64,000 nt of DNA from Oscillibacter valericigenes Sjm18-20. GTDB lineage: Bacteria > Bacillota > Clostridia > Oscillospirales > Oscillospiraceae. The translations under genes were made by a program, and so were the position numbers. The DNA lies in NCBI GenBank assembly GCA_000283575.1, contig AP012044.1, positions 2,108,001 through 2,172,000 on the forward strand, written 5' to 3'. The notes beneath the pieces were generated by a model. It did no database searches. It was given only the letters and a program-made list of their open reading frames with translations, and was not told where the DNA came from. Positions 53,747-61,922 of this stretch are shown here, piece after piece (the first letter of the stretch is position 1; every line of letters begins with the position of its first letter).

Positions 53747-54262
53747 TTATTTCGGCGTTGTGGTCCCGCCGCCCAGGCTGTCGGTATGTGTGTGATTTTT
53801 CAGCGACGTACCGCCCGCTGTTACGTCCCCGCCCGCTGTAATGCCGCCCGTGGCCGTTATAGAACCGTTCACGGTCAGATTCCCGTTTACGGTCAGGCTG
53901 CCGTTTACGGTGCATCCACCGGCCAGCAGAATGGCCGCCGCCAGCAGCGTGGCCGTGCCCTCTGAATATTTCAGGTATGCCGTACCTTTTGACGGTGCCA
54001 GTTCCATGCGAAACAGCCCCGCCGCGCCCTCCGCCGGTTTGTCGTTGTTGGTCCAGTATTTCCCCAGGATCAACCCGCGGGTGGTGTTCGTGTCCATGTG
54101 CAGCACGATCACCATATCCCCCACGGCTGGCATTTTATAAATTTCCTGCAAAAATGGAAAATCCCGCGTCACCGACGCGTCTTTGTCCTGATAGACAACG
54201 GACACGGTGCCCGCGGCATATTTTATGGCAGAGATACGCCCCGCCCGGATTGATATTCCCAT
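53747..54262 (-). CDS. baseplate spike protein V
   Basis: The 171-residue protein is the membrane-piercing spike. An OB-fold-like N-terminus (AGTVSVVYQDKDASVTRDFPFL, VGDMVIVLHMD) is followed by a repeated beta-helix (TVNGSLTVNGNLTVNGSITATGG) and a tip KNHTHTDS, with His-x-His as in the iron-binding apex of P2 gpV. ATG 54262 (MGISIRAG) follows GGAGG; the open frame to 54340 overlaps gene D and is rejected. Confidence 0.92.
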   Translation of the reverse strand: MGISIRAGRISAIKYAAGTVSVVYQDKDASVTRDFPFLQEIYKMPAVGDMVIVLHMDTNTTRGLILGKYWTNNDKPAEGAAGLFRMELAPSKGTAYLKYSEGTATLLAAAILLAGGCTVNGSLTVNGNLTVNGSITATGGITAGGDVTAGGTSLKNHTHTDSLGGGTTTPK

Positions 54263-54264
54263 GG

Positions 54265-55551
54265 TTATGCCTCCAATGCGTTGGCCGCCGCGATCAACAG
54301 CTGATCCAGATTTGCCAGGGATGAATACTTGCTGGCCCAATAATCCGGGCTGTTCATCACCTTATAGGTCGTCAGAACGTTGCAGGCCGTCACCGCGTCG
54401 GTTACTCCGGTTCCTCCCGCGTTTCCTTTAATCACCGTGGCCATATTCACCAGCAGCAGTTCAAGGCTTTTCACGTCGCCTTTGTGGGCCACCCAGTACG
54501 ACGGGGTATTGGTGATGCCCAGAGCCGCCAGCTGTGCGCAGGCGTCCACCACCACGGCGTCCGTCATGGCCGCAACCAGTGACAGCGACAAAGAAACCGT
54601 GTACCCACTACTTCCGATGCTGTGTTGCGCCTGGTCAATGTAATACTTCCCGGATAGCTGCCCCAGCCCGGTAACTGTGATCGTCTGGCTGGCAATCAGG
54701 GAGGCATCACCCGGAATGGTTAGTGAAACTTGCGTAATGGAATGGTTGGCGTTGTTGACTGCTGCTGTGATCTGGCGCTTTGCGTCGGCTTCATCGTCCG
54801 CGGACTGATTCAATGATAAAATGCGGGTCCCGGTCCCTATCTCCACCACAATGTCTTTTTCCGTGGCCGGATCGGTATACTGAATTCTGCCGCCGGTGTA
54901 GCTGCCCGCAAGGTCAGACGTCAGATTGAAATTTTCGCCCTGTCCGCCGGAAATGCGGATCGTTTTCACCGGGTCTTTTTTCTTGTATGCCTCCCGGTCA
55001 AATATAACAATCTTCTTTCGGTATAGCTTCATGGATAGGCCGTACTTTTCGCACAGACTGGACAAAAAAGCGCTGTCCGTTTGGCCGCTCTGTTCCAACG
55101 CCTCCACTTTGATTTCGTCGCCCTCATAAAAAAGCGTCAGGGAATACCGGGCGGCGATTTTGGCCGCTATGTTTTTTACTGTGGTTTTGTTCCATGTGGC
55201 GGTCCGTTGCGTTTCATTGATACCGGTGTCTGCAGGCGTGGCCACGGCGCCGATGGTAGCGGTGGAGGGGAACCCCGCCGCGCTGAAACCGTCAAGGGTG
55301 AATTCCCCGCAGTCCAGCGTTTTGTTGTCCCCCTCCGCGTCCCAGTCCTTTTGCGTGAATTTGGCTTTTACCAGGCGGCCCTTCGTTGGCTCCCGTGCCC
55401 CCAGCCATTCGCCGGTGGCATTGTTTACCGTCAAAGAAATATTGTCCGCCTGTCCGGTGGCGTTGTCGGTGAACGTGAATTGCTCCACGCTCCCCGCCAG
55501 CGTCCCACCGACGGAATATTGAACGTCAAGATCGGTCCGTCTGGTCCTCAT
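54265..55551 (-). CDS. tail hub protein D with duplicated C-terminal module
   Basis: The 428-residue protein resembles the P2 gpD/late-control hub: AFLSSLCEKYGLSMKLYRKKI, GGRIQYTDPATEKDI, KRQITAAVNNANHSITQVSLTIPGD. Beyond the usual end (about residue 335) it has two copies of a 35-45 residue unit with NTPSYW and NSPDYW cores plus a Leu-rich helix. ATG 55551 overlaps the X stop (ATGA). Confidence 0.9.
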   Translation of the reverse strand: MRTRRTDLDVQYSVGGTLAGSVEQFTFTDNATGQADNISLTVNNATGEWLGAREPTKGRLVKAKFTQKDWDAEGDNKTLDCGEFTLDGFSAAGFPSTATIGAVATPADTGINETQRTATWNKTTVKNIAAKIAARYSLTLFYEGDEIKVEALEQSGQTDSAFLSSLCEKYGLSMKLYRKKIVIFDREAYKKKDPVKTIRISGGQGENFNLTSDLAGSYTGGRIQYTDPATEKDIVVEIGTGTRILSLNQSADDEADAKRQITAAVNNANHSITQVSLTIPGDASLIASQTITVTGLGQLSGKYYIDQAQHSIGSSGYTVSLSLSLVAAMTDAVVVDACAQLAALGITNTPSYWVAHKGDVKSLELLLVNMATVIKGNAGGTGVTDAVTACNVLTTYKVMNSPDYWASKYSSLANLDQLLIAAANALEA

Positions 55552-55760
55552 GTTGCCGTCCTCCATTCCGGTGTGGTGTCGTCCGTCGTGTCCTCCGGCA
55601 AATCCGGCACCACGACGGTTTCCCCGGCGTCAAACATGAATACATCTAACAGGGGAAAATTTGCAGCCATTAAAATGCCGATATTGGCCTCTTTGCCGTA
55701 AACAGTTTTTGCGATGGTGTCCCATGTGTCGCCCTGGACCGTTGTATATGTCTTTGGCAT
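55548..55760 (-). CDS. tail protein X (LysM-like)
   Basis: The 70-residue protein has the P2 gpX/LysM pattern YTTVQGDTWDTIAKTVYGKE and ANFPLLDVFMFDAGETVVVPDL. It links the tape measure and hub. GAGG lies just before ATG 55760, inside the tape-measure frame. Confidence 0.92.
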   Translation of the reverse strand: MPKTYTTVQGDTWDTIAKTVYGKEANIGILMAANFPLLDVFMFDAGETVVVPDLPEDTTDDTTPEWRTAT

Positions 55761-57729
55761 CCTCTATCACCTCGCGCCTGTGTTCCCGCTCCCACTGGGC
55801 CATGAAAGCTTTGAACTGTGCAAAGCTGGCTGCGTTGGCCGCCTCAACGTCTTCCCGGCTGGTGGCCCCATAGAAATGCTGGACCGGCGCGAAAACGAAC
55901 TGTCCGTCTCTTGTCGGCGTGGTCGTTTCATTGTCGCCGCCTCCGCTAAATAACCTTTCAACAACCGCCGTCAACATTCCTTCCAATTTGGACAACGGGG
56001 TGACGGCCTCCGGCTCTCCGCCTTCGCCAATCTGGGCCAGCGTGGGAGAACTGACAATGCCGCCTTGCGCCAGGGCGGGGATGGTTTTCATATTAAAACC
56101 GATTTGCGCCCCGGCCCATTCTCCCAAAATGCCCCAGTCCGGCAGCGTCACATGAATTTTGTTGATCCCGGTAATTGCCTTGTTCACCATTTTTATAATG
56201 GCATTGAACGGTATCTTGACAATGGCCACCAGGCCGGAAAATGCCGCCGCGAAATCTTCCTTTACGCCGGTTGCAAAACCGGATAGTGCCTCCCAGAGTT
56301 CCCCCGCCTTTGCTTTTACGGTGTCCCAGTTCTTATAAAGCACATAGCCGACGGCCACAACCGCGGCAATGGCCGCCGCAATAGCCAGAAACGGCAGGGA
56401 CAACCCTGTGGTGGCTACGGATAGCGCCCCGGCCACGGGCAGGTCTGCGGCCTGTGCCGCTGTCATGGCTGCCTGTGCAATGGCCGCGCCTTTCATTGCG
56501 ATGGCCATAACGCCCACACCAATGGCCAGCGCGGTAAACAAGGTAGAATGCTGGGAAATGAAATTGACGCCGGTTCCAACCAGCGTGAAAATTTCGCTCA
56601 ACTTTTCCGCCATGACCGGCAGTTTTTCTTGAATGGCGGGCAGCGCCTGTTGTGCAAAGTCCTTTACCACTGGTAACATTTCCTGCCCCACCTGGGTCAT
56701 AAAATTGCTGCCCAGATTTTTGATGCTCTGGATCGTATAGTCCAACGTGTCGGTTTGCGTATCAAACGCCGCGTTGGTGGCTCCGGTCGCCTTCGCCATG
56801 GCTGCCGTTTTCGTGGTCAGTGCATCGGACAAGTTGCCGGTCAGTCCCAACACAAGGTTAAGGGCCTCTGTGCTTGAAAACATATTGGCCATTTTCGTGC
56901 TGTCTCCACCCACGGACTGTGCCAAAGCGTCCAGTGTTCCTTGCAACCCCAACTGTTCAATAGCAGATTGCGAACTTGAATAGCCCATTTTTTTGAATGC
57001 GGCGGACATGGCCGTGGTGGGTTTTAGAAGGTTGGAGTAAACGGCTTTCAACTGTGTGGCCACGGCTGCCGTTTCGCCGGTCACGCCGGTGGCCGTGGCA
57101 AAAACTCCAAATAATTCATCCTGACTAACACCCAGCGTTTTGGACGATCCGGTGACTTGCTGCATACTGGATGCCAGTTCCGGGAACGTCGTTTGGCCCA
57201 GCTTCACAGTTTCAAATGCCAGGTCGGAAACCTTTTGCAGTCCCGCCGCGGACGTGTCGCCATATGCTTTTGTCACGGCAGATAAAAGGTTGATGCTGTC
57301 CGTTGTGGTAGAGTTACCGGCCACCGCGGCTTTTGATGCAATTTCCAACTGGGAAACCGCGTCTTTGCTGTCCCCAAATGCGGAAATAACATTATACATT
57401 CCGTCAGTCAGGCCCGCCGTGGCTATGCCCGTATCATTGGACACTTTCAGGATGTCTTTGCCGATCTCCGCCGTGCGGGCCGCCACCTGGTCTTTTGTCC
57501 CGTCCAAAAGGGTGGCTACGTTGGCCAGCTGTGTTTCATAAGCCGCCGCGCTCTTAACTGCCTTGATCCCGAACGCCGCCGCTGCCGTGGTTGCTGCAGC
57601 TGCCGCCGCCGCCATGGTCTTAAATCCGGCGCCAGCAATACCGCTGGCGCTGTTAATTGCTTTGCCTAAAGATGGATCAATGGCACCGGCAATTTTAATT
57701 GCCAATTTAAACTCCGCGTTTTTTGCCAA
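55630..57729 (-). CDS. phage tail tape measure protein
   Basis: The 699-residue protein sets tail length. It contains a TP901-type core (FPELASSMQQVTGSSKTLGVSQDELFGVFATATGVTGETAAVATQLKAVYSNLLKPT region, about 175-235), hydrophobic Ala-rich stretches near residues 30-55 and 400-460, and helices throughout. The start is taken as TTG 57727-57729 (LAKNAEFKLAIK), because AAAGGAGGTG lies 7-8 bases upstream. The frame runs 131 bases into gene X and ends in a basic, unconserved-looking tail. Confidence 0.9.
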   Translation of the reverse strand: MAKNAEFKLAIKIAGAIDPSLGKAINSASGIAGAGFKTMAAAAAAATTAAAAFGIKAVKSAAAYETQLANVATLLDGTKDQVAARTAEIGKDILKVSNDTGIATAGLTDGMYNVISAFGDSKDAVSQLEIASKAAVAGNSTTTDSINLLSAVTKAYGDTSAAGLQKVSDLAFETVKLGQTTFPELASSMQQVTGSSKTLGVSQDELFGVFATATGVTGETAAVATQLKAVYSNLLKPTTAMSAAFKKMGYSSSQSAIEQLGLQGTLDALAQSVGGDSTKMANMFSSTEALNLVLGLTGNLSDALTTKTAAMAKATGATNAAFDTQTDTLDYTIQSIKNLGSNFMTQVGQEMLPVVKDFAQQALPAIQEKLPVMAEKLSEIFTLVGTGVNFISQHSTLFTALAIGVGVMAIAMKGAAIAQAAMTAAQAADLPVAGALSVATTGLSLPFLAIAAAIAAVVAVGYVLYKNWDTVKAKAGELWEALSGFATGVKEDFAAAFSGLVAIVKIPFNAIIKMVNKAITGINKIHVTLPDWGILGEWAGAQIGFNMKTIPALAQGGIVSSPTLAQIGEGGEPEAVTPLSKLEGMLTAVVERLFSGGGDNETTTPTRDGQFVFAPVQHFYGATSREDVEAANAASFAQFKAFMAQWEREHRREVIEDAKDIYNGPGRHMGHHRKNCLRQRGQYRHFNGCKFSPVRCIHV

Positions 57730-57880
57730 CTTTGCCCACCTCCTTTGCAATGTTCAGCATTTCATCAATGGGCAGTCTCAGAAAATATCCCATACCCTCA
57801 TGGGTGACAATGGATAAGTTCAGCGCTATTTGTCGAATGGCCGCCGGGTCGGCTCCGATCAGCCCTCGACGAACAAAAAA
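57707..57880 (-). CDS. E' extension of the tail assembly chaperone, by -1 frameshift
   Basis: The -1 frame downstream of T TTT TTG (minus strand, plus coordinates 57874-57880) stays open for 58 codons: RGLIGADPAAIRQIALNLS, then YFLRLPIDEMLNIAKEVGKV. It has no start site of its own and ends inside the tape-measure gene. This is the E-E' layout of P2-like phages, where the fused protein binds the tape measure. Confidence 0.82.
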   Translation of the reverse strand, partial: FFVRRGLIGADPAAIRQIALNLSIVTHEGMGYFLRLPIDEMLNIAKEVGKVGKKRGV

Positions 57881-58152
57881 TTTGTGACGCGGTTTTTAAT
57901 CTTCATGCTGTCTTTTCCGTTTAGCTTCATGAAAAACTCAACGGGTATTCCCAGCTTTTGTGCCGCAATGATAAACGCAAAGTCAACGGACGTTTCCGGG
58001 ACAGGGTACGCAATTCCCTGGGCGGCCAACACACGGTTTGCCTTGATGATGTCCTCTCCGGCTACGTCTTCCAGCGGTGCCATGTCCAGCTGTGTGTAAG
58101 TCTGATTTTCAAATTCATAGGGTTTGGACAGAGTAACGATATTTTTTTCCAT
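57859..58152 (-). CDS. phage tail assembly chaperone E
   Basis: The 97-residue protein (TLSKPYEFENQTYTQLDMAP, EDIIKANRVLAAQGI, FAFIIAAQKLGIPVEFFMKL) fits the Mu gp41/P2 gpE type. AGGAGG precedes ATG 58152. Its last codons contain T TTT TTG for the frameshift into E'. Confidence 0.88.
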   Translation of the reverse strand: MEKNIVTLSKPYEFENQTYTQLDMAPLEDVAGEDIIKANRVLAAQGIAYPVPETSVDFAFIIAAQKLGIPVEFFMKLNGKDSMKIKNRVTNFLFVEG

Positions 58153-58172
58153 GTTCTTTTCCTCCTAAAATT

Positions 58173-58199
58173 AGGGACGGCGGAAAAACCGCCGTCCCT
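58173..58199 (-). other. Strong hairpin between tail-tube and chaperone genes
   Basis: AGGGACGGCGG pairs perfectly with CCGCCGTCCCT around five bases. It comes directly after the tube gene stop at 58205 and before the AGGAGG of E. It may reduce read-through or protect the abundant tube mRNA. Confidence 0.65.
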
Positions 58200-58204
58200 T
58201 CGCT

Positions 58205-58720
58205 TTAGCACAAGGCCATTGACGCGGCCAGCTGGTCCACGCCGTTGATGTAATATTTCGGGTTGATCTTGTCCAGTTCAACCATGGTTTTCCCGTCAAA
58301 TTCAATCAGAATATAGGTGATTTCCACTTTGACGGACGCGCCCATGGGGCTGCCCTGCTTCACACTGCCGGGGTTAAACTCTTTCAGGGGGCCGCGTACT
58401 ACAACGCGGATTCCCTTATAGGTTATCCCTTCATTGCTGCTGAATTGTTCCGATGCCCGCAGCGTCAGATCAACCGCGGCGCCCTGGGCCATAACGCCGA
58501 AAAGGTCACTGTTCAGGACCCTAAACGGCACTTCCAGTTCCATGCTGCCGAAATGTCCCGGTGTGGGGTTGTCGATTTCGCCCAGCAGTCCAAACCCGGC
58601 AATGGTTTCCGTCTGCGGCGCAAAAGTCGGCAGGGTAACTTCATCAGACAGGCCCACCAGCTTGTTGCCCTTTGTGTAAACGTTGGCCATGTGAATGACC
58701 TGTGGAATGTTCTGTTCCAT
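58205..58720 (-). CDS. phage major tail tube protein
   Basis: The 171-residue protein resembles P2 FII: VIHMANVYTKGNKLVGLSDEVTLP, GSMELEVPFRVLN, and a C-terminal ITYILIEFDGKTMVELDKINPKYYINGVDQL. It forms the inner tube of a contractile tail. AGGAGG precedes ATG 58720, 14 bases after the sheath stop. Confidence 0.93.
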   Translation of the reverse strand: MEQNIPQVIHMANVYTKGNKLVGLSDEVTLPTFAPQTETIAGFGLLGEIDNPTPGHFGSMELEVPFRVLNSDLFGVMAQGAAVDLTLRASEQFSSNEGITYKGIRVVVRGPLKEFNPGSVKQGSPMGASVKVEITYILIEFDGKTMVELDKINPKYYINGVDQLAASMALC

Positions 58721-58734
58721 AGCCTCTTACCTCC

Positions 58735-59316
58735 TTATTCCGCCACGCCGGACATGGCTTCTTCCAGCATGGTGGGGTCAAATTCAAGAACATTTTCAAT
58801 GTTCTCTGCAGGCACATACGGGGCCAGATACATATGGAACTTGATGGTTCCGTCCAGCATGGCCGTGATCGGGTTTTCTTTGGCCAAAAACGTGATCCTG
58901 TACCCTGCGCAGGCCCCGGCAGCCACCAGCGCGTTTCCGTTGATGTTCTCGCTGTCGCAAATGTTCTCAATCAGGCGGGTGTTTGCCGGGTTGTCCACCT
59001 TTTGAAAATAGGTCAGAATGAACGAATTTCCGCGCCATGTAAAGAACCGCCGCGTTGCAAACCACCGGTCCTTCGGGTCGGTGTTCGTGGGATATGCCGC
59101 CGTATTGTTGCCCCACGCCTTGATAACGCCGGACACCGGCAGAGCCGTGATAACGCCCACGCTGTTTGCAAAGTTCGCCTGTTCCTGATCCAGCAGAACC
59201 GGCGTTCCGTCTTCCAGAATAACGGACGTTGTGCGTGTATCCCGGTTAGAGGGGGACAGGTTCGGCACGTCGCTGTTGTTCGCGTCTGTGTATGCCGTCA
59301 GGGCGCCGAAAACAGC
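58735..59316 (-). pseudogene. phage tail sheath protein, 5'-truncated by IS21
   Basis: The remaining 193 codons encode a sheath C-terminal domain: DVPNLSPSNRDTRTTSVILE, VGVITALPVSGVIKAWGNNT, PKDRWFATRRFFTWRGNSF, YFQKVDNPANTRLIENICDS. Sheath proteins are normally 350-500 residues. The frame continues upstream of the GTG at 59268 to the IS21 end at 59317 (AVFGALTAYTDANNS), which shows truncation rather than a short gene. No contractile tail could form from this copy. Confidence 0.88.
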
Positions 59317-59457
59317 TGTCAGCGCCAGTGATAAAATGCAAGAAAACGCCGGTCAAAAAATGCAGGTTTGCAGCGGAGAGAAATGCAATATGGTACACTT
59401 GAATCTGCCTGCCGTAATGGAGGCGGAAAGGGTGTCAGAATGGAAGGAGCAAACTGG

Positions 59458-60659
59458 ATGGATATCCGCGACCGGCAAAAAGGACTGAGCTACACGGAGA
59501 TCGCGCACAAGTACAACCTTGACCCGAGGACGGCGAAGAAATACGCCGAGAGCGAGACACGGCCGGTATACAGCCTGAGCGCGGCGAAGCCGTCAAAGCT
59601 GGACCCGTACAAGGAGCAGATCGCAATATGGCTGGAGGAAGCGCCGTACTCAGCGGAGCGAATTCTGGAAAAGATCCGGGAGCAGGGCTTTGACGGCGGG
59701 CACAGCATCGTGCGAGAATACGTACGCAACAAAAAGGAGCAGCTGGACGAGAAGGCAACGGTACGATTTGAGACAATGCCGGGGCTGCAAGGCCAAATGG
59801 ACTGGGCATTTTTTGAGGATCACACCGTCATGGAGGGCGGAAAGCTGAAGAAGCTGTACTGCTTTCTGTTTATTCTCGGATACTCACGGGCACGGTACAT
59901 AGAGTTTGTGACCGACATGAGCACAAACGCACTGATCCGCTGCCATGCCAACGCGTTCCGGTATTTGGGCGGCTATCCGGAGGAAATCCTGTACGACAAC
60001 ATGAAACAGGTCGTCATCAAGCGGCTGCTGAAGCAGGAGGACAGCACTTTGAACCGGCAGTTCGAGGACTTTGCCGGGTTCTACGGCTTCAAGCCTGCGC
60101 TGTGTGCAGACCATACCGGGGCCAGACAAAGGGCAAGGTGGAGCGCACGGTCCAGTTCGTCCGGGACAATTTTATGATTGGAATCAAGTACTCGTCTCTG
60201 GACAATCTCAACGGCCAGGCGCTGGCCTGGTGCAACAAGGTTAACGGAAAAATCCATGCCACAACGAACGAAATTCCCTTCGAGCGATTAAAAAAAGAGG
60301 GCCTCAACCCTCTCAAACGTAAATATATCATTGACAAAATTAACTTACGCAGGGTGCAAAAAGACTGCCTCATCTCACACGGCGGTAATCAGTATTCCGT
60401 TCCATCGGAATACGCCGGCAAAGATGTGGCAGTCGTAGCGCTGGACAACCTGCTCGCCGTCTACCACGAAGGAAAGCAAATCACCCTGCACCGGATATCC
60501 TATCAGAAAAAGGACATGGTCGTCAATGCCCATCACTACCGCAGGCTGACGGTCAAGCAGTCTTTCGACATCGAAAACACGCTGCTGGACGGTGACAACG
60601 TCATCGATTTTCCCATCCAGCCACATGATTTGAGCCGGTATGACGAGGTATTGTTATGA
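59458..60659 (+). pseudogene. istA: IstA transposase, frameshifted
   Basis: The first part (MDIRDRQKGLSYTEIAHKYN) has the HTH, and GQMDWAFFEDH and EILYDNMKQVV supply two catalytic acids. The frame breaks near 60101-60106, where TGTGTG has two extra bases compared with a restored frame ALCRPYRGQTKGKVERT; the third acid (Glu in KVERT) lies in the second frame, which continues to 60659. A 2-base slippage or a sequencing error explains it. The start is taken at ATG 59458 with AAGGAG upstream; ATG 59440 is also possible. Confidence 0.85.
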
Positions 60660-61453
60660 CGGAACTGACGATGGAACGCCTCAGGGAGAACCTTGAAAGC
60701 CTGAAAATGAAAAACACGCTGGAGATCCTGGACAATTATCTTGAGAGAGCTGCAAAAGACGAGCTTAACATCGTGGAGGTGCTCGATCATATCTTTGCAG
60801 AGGAGGCGCTCAGCAAACGGCGGCGCGCCTATGAAAAACAGGTGCAGATGTCGGGCTTTCCCATCAAAAAGACGTTGGAGGACTTTGATTTCAGTTTTCA
60901 GCCCTCCATTGACAAGCGGCAGATCGAGGAACTGGCCACCATGCGTTTTCTGGAGAATGGAGAAAATATCGTCTTTCTCGGCCCGCCCGGCGTGGGCAAG
61001 ACCCATCTGGCCTCGGCGCTGGGGATGGTCGCCGCCAGGCATCGATTCTCCACTTACTACATTAACTGCCACTCACTGATTGAGCAGCTCAAAAAGGCCC
61101 ATTTTGAAAACCGTCTTCCAGATAAGCTCAAAACTCTGGGTAAATACAAGCTGCTCATCATCGACGAAATCGGGTATCTCCCAATGGATATTCAGGGGGC
61201 GAACCTGTTCTTTCAGCTTATTGCCAGACGGTATGAAAAGGTCTCAACAGTCTTTACCTCCAACAAGACCTTTTCCCAATGGAACGAGATCTTTGCTGAT
61301 GTCACCATCGCCTCCGCGATACTCGATCGTGTTCTGCACCACTGTACCGTCGTCAATATCAAGGGCGAAAGCTACCGGCTAAAAGAACGCAAAGAATATA
61401 TGAAGCAAAAACAGCACATCGTCAATACCCTCTTCGAGCAGGGACAAAACTAA
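60656..61453 (+). CDS. istB: IstB helper ATPase of IS21
   Basis: The 265-residue AAA+ protein has Walker A GPPGVGKTHLASAL (about residue 107), Walker B LLIIDEIGYLP and RRYEKVSTVFTSNKTFSQW. It regulates target choice of IstA. ATG 60656 overlaps the istA stop (ATGA). The frame is intact. Confidence 0.95.
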   Translation: MTELTMERLRENLESLKMKNTLEILDNYLERAAKDELNIVEVLDHIFAEEALSKRRRAYEKQVQMSGFPIKKTLEDFDFSFQPSIDKRQIEELATMRFLENGENIVFLGPPGVGKTHLASALGMVAARHRFSTYYINCHSLIEQLKKAHFENRLPDKLKTLGKYKLLIIDEIGYLPMDIQGANLFFQLIARRYEKVSTVFTSNKTFSQWNEIFADVTIASAILDRVLHHCTVVNIKGESYRLKERKEYMKQKQHIVNTLFEQGQN

Positions 61454-61532
61454 TTTTAGGACATTCCCTCGCCGCTGTTTTCCTACATTTTTTAACTGGC
61501 GAAAAACTGCAAATTCAAATCGGCGTTGACAG

Positions 61533-61625
61533 ATTCGCATCGTCTACCGAGACGTGGGCGTCATGGACAGCGTGGAACAGGTAGCGGAAGCTGCGGAAAA
61601 TATGGAGCAAGCGAATATCGCATAG
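61533..61625 (+). pseudogene. 3' remnant of an unidentified plus-strand gene
   Basis: Directly after the IS21 right end a plus-strand frame encodes RIVYRDVGVMDSVEQVAEAA and ends ENMEQANIA before TAG at 61623-61625. It looks like a real protein end (balanced, helical) but points the opposite way to the prophage. A GC-rich imperfect hairpin follows at about 61629-61667, possibly its terminator. Family not recognised. Confidence 0.5.
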
Positions 61626-61810
61626 AAAGCGTAAGAGGCGGACGGCTTTCGTCGCCCGCCCCTTACCATAGGCTGGTTCATAATGTGTCCCTGTGAACGC
61701 TAACAGAATGGTGCCAGGGTGTTCTTGTTTTAGCGTTTACCGTTGCCGTCCCAACAACAAAGCCTTTCCATTTTTCCGTCAAGCGGCTCCTATGTTCGTG
61801 ATTGTGAGAA
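61626..61810. other. Short non-coding stretch between IS21 and IS1182
   Basis: Apart from the hairpin after the gene remnant, I see no gene or clear promoter in these 185 bases. Confidence 0.5.
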
Positions 61811-61836
61811 ACAGGAACGGTTAATACCGTTCCTGT
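61811..61836. repeat. Left copy of a 26-bp hairpin sequence flanking IS1182
   Basis: ACAGGAACGGT-TAAT-ACCGTTCCTGT has 11-bp perfect arms and a 4-base loop. The identical 26 bases recur at 63407-63432 on the other side of the element, overlapping the element ends by two bases each. Confidence 0.92.
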
Positions 61837-61845
61837 CAGCCTGTA

Positions 61846-61882
61846 GACAAAGTATCAGAGAAATGATGCTTTGTCTTTTTTT
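61846..61882 (+). terminator. Inward-facing terminator at the left end of IS1182
   Basis: GACAAAGTATCA (61846-61857) pairs with TGATGCTTTGTC (61864-61875, one G-U pair) and is followed by seven Ts. It precedes the transposase gene, so transcripts entering from outside would stop here. Confidence 0.8.
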
Positions 61883-61922
61883 AGTGCTTAGAAGATGGTA
61901 AAATAGAAGCAGGTGATAAAAG

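Larger units (their letters stand above)
46539..59316 (-). mobile_element. P2-like (myovirus) prophage remnant: tail, baseplate and lysis module
   Basis: Twenty or so closely spaced minus-strand genes follow the order sheath-tube-E/E'-tape measure-X-D-V-U-W-J-I-fibre-accessory-holin-endolysin, with many overlaps. This is the P2-type contractile tail set followed by a lysis cassette. Capsid, portal, terminase, replication, repressor and integrase genes are absent from the window, and the first gene is cut by an IS21 element. The module ends at the terminator at 46481. Confidence 0.93.
59317..61531 (+). mobile_element. IS21-family insertion sequence
   Basis: The element is 2215 bp with related ends beginning TGTCAGCGCC (left) and TGTCAACGCC (right, inverted); internal end repeats such as CAAAAAATGCAGG and TAAAAAATGTAGG are also shared. 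It encodes istA and istB. Flanking bases (AACAGC left, GATTCG right) show no target duplication, and the flanks belong to unrelated sequences. Confidence 0.9.

Noticed and set aside
60090..60180. Programmed frameshift in istA
   Set aside because: There is no slippery heptamer; the break coincides with a TGTGTG run and is better explained by a 2-base slippage.
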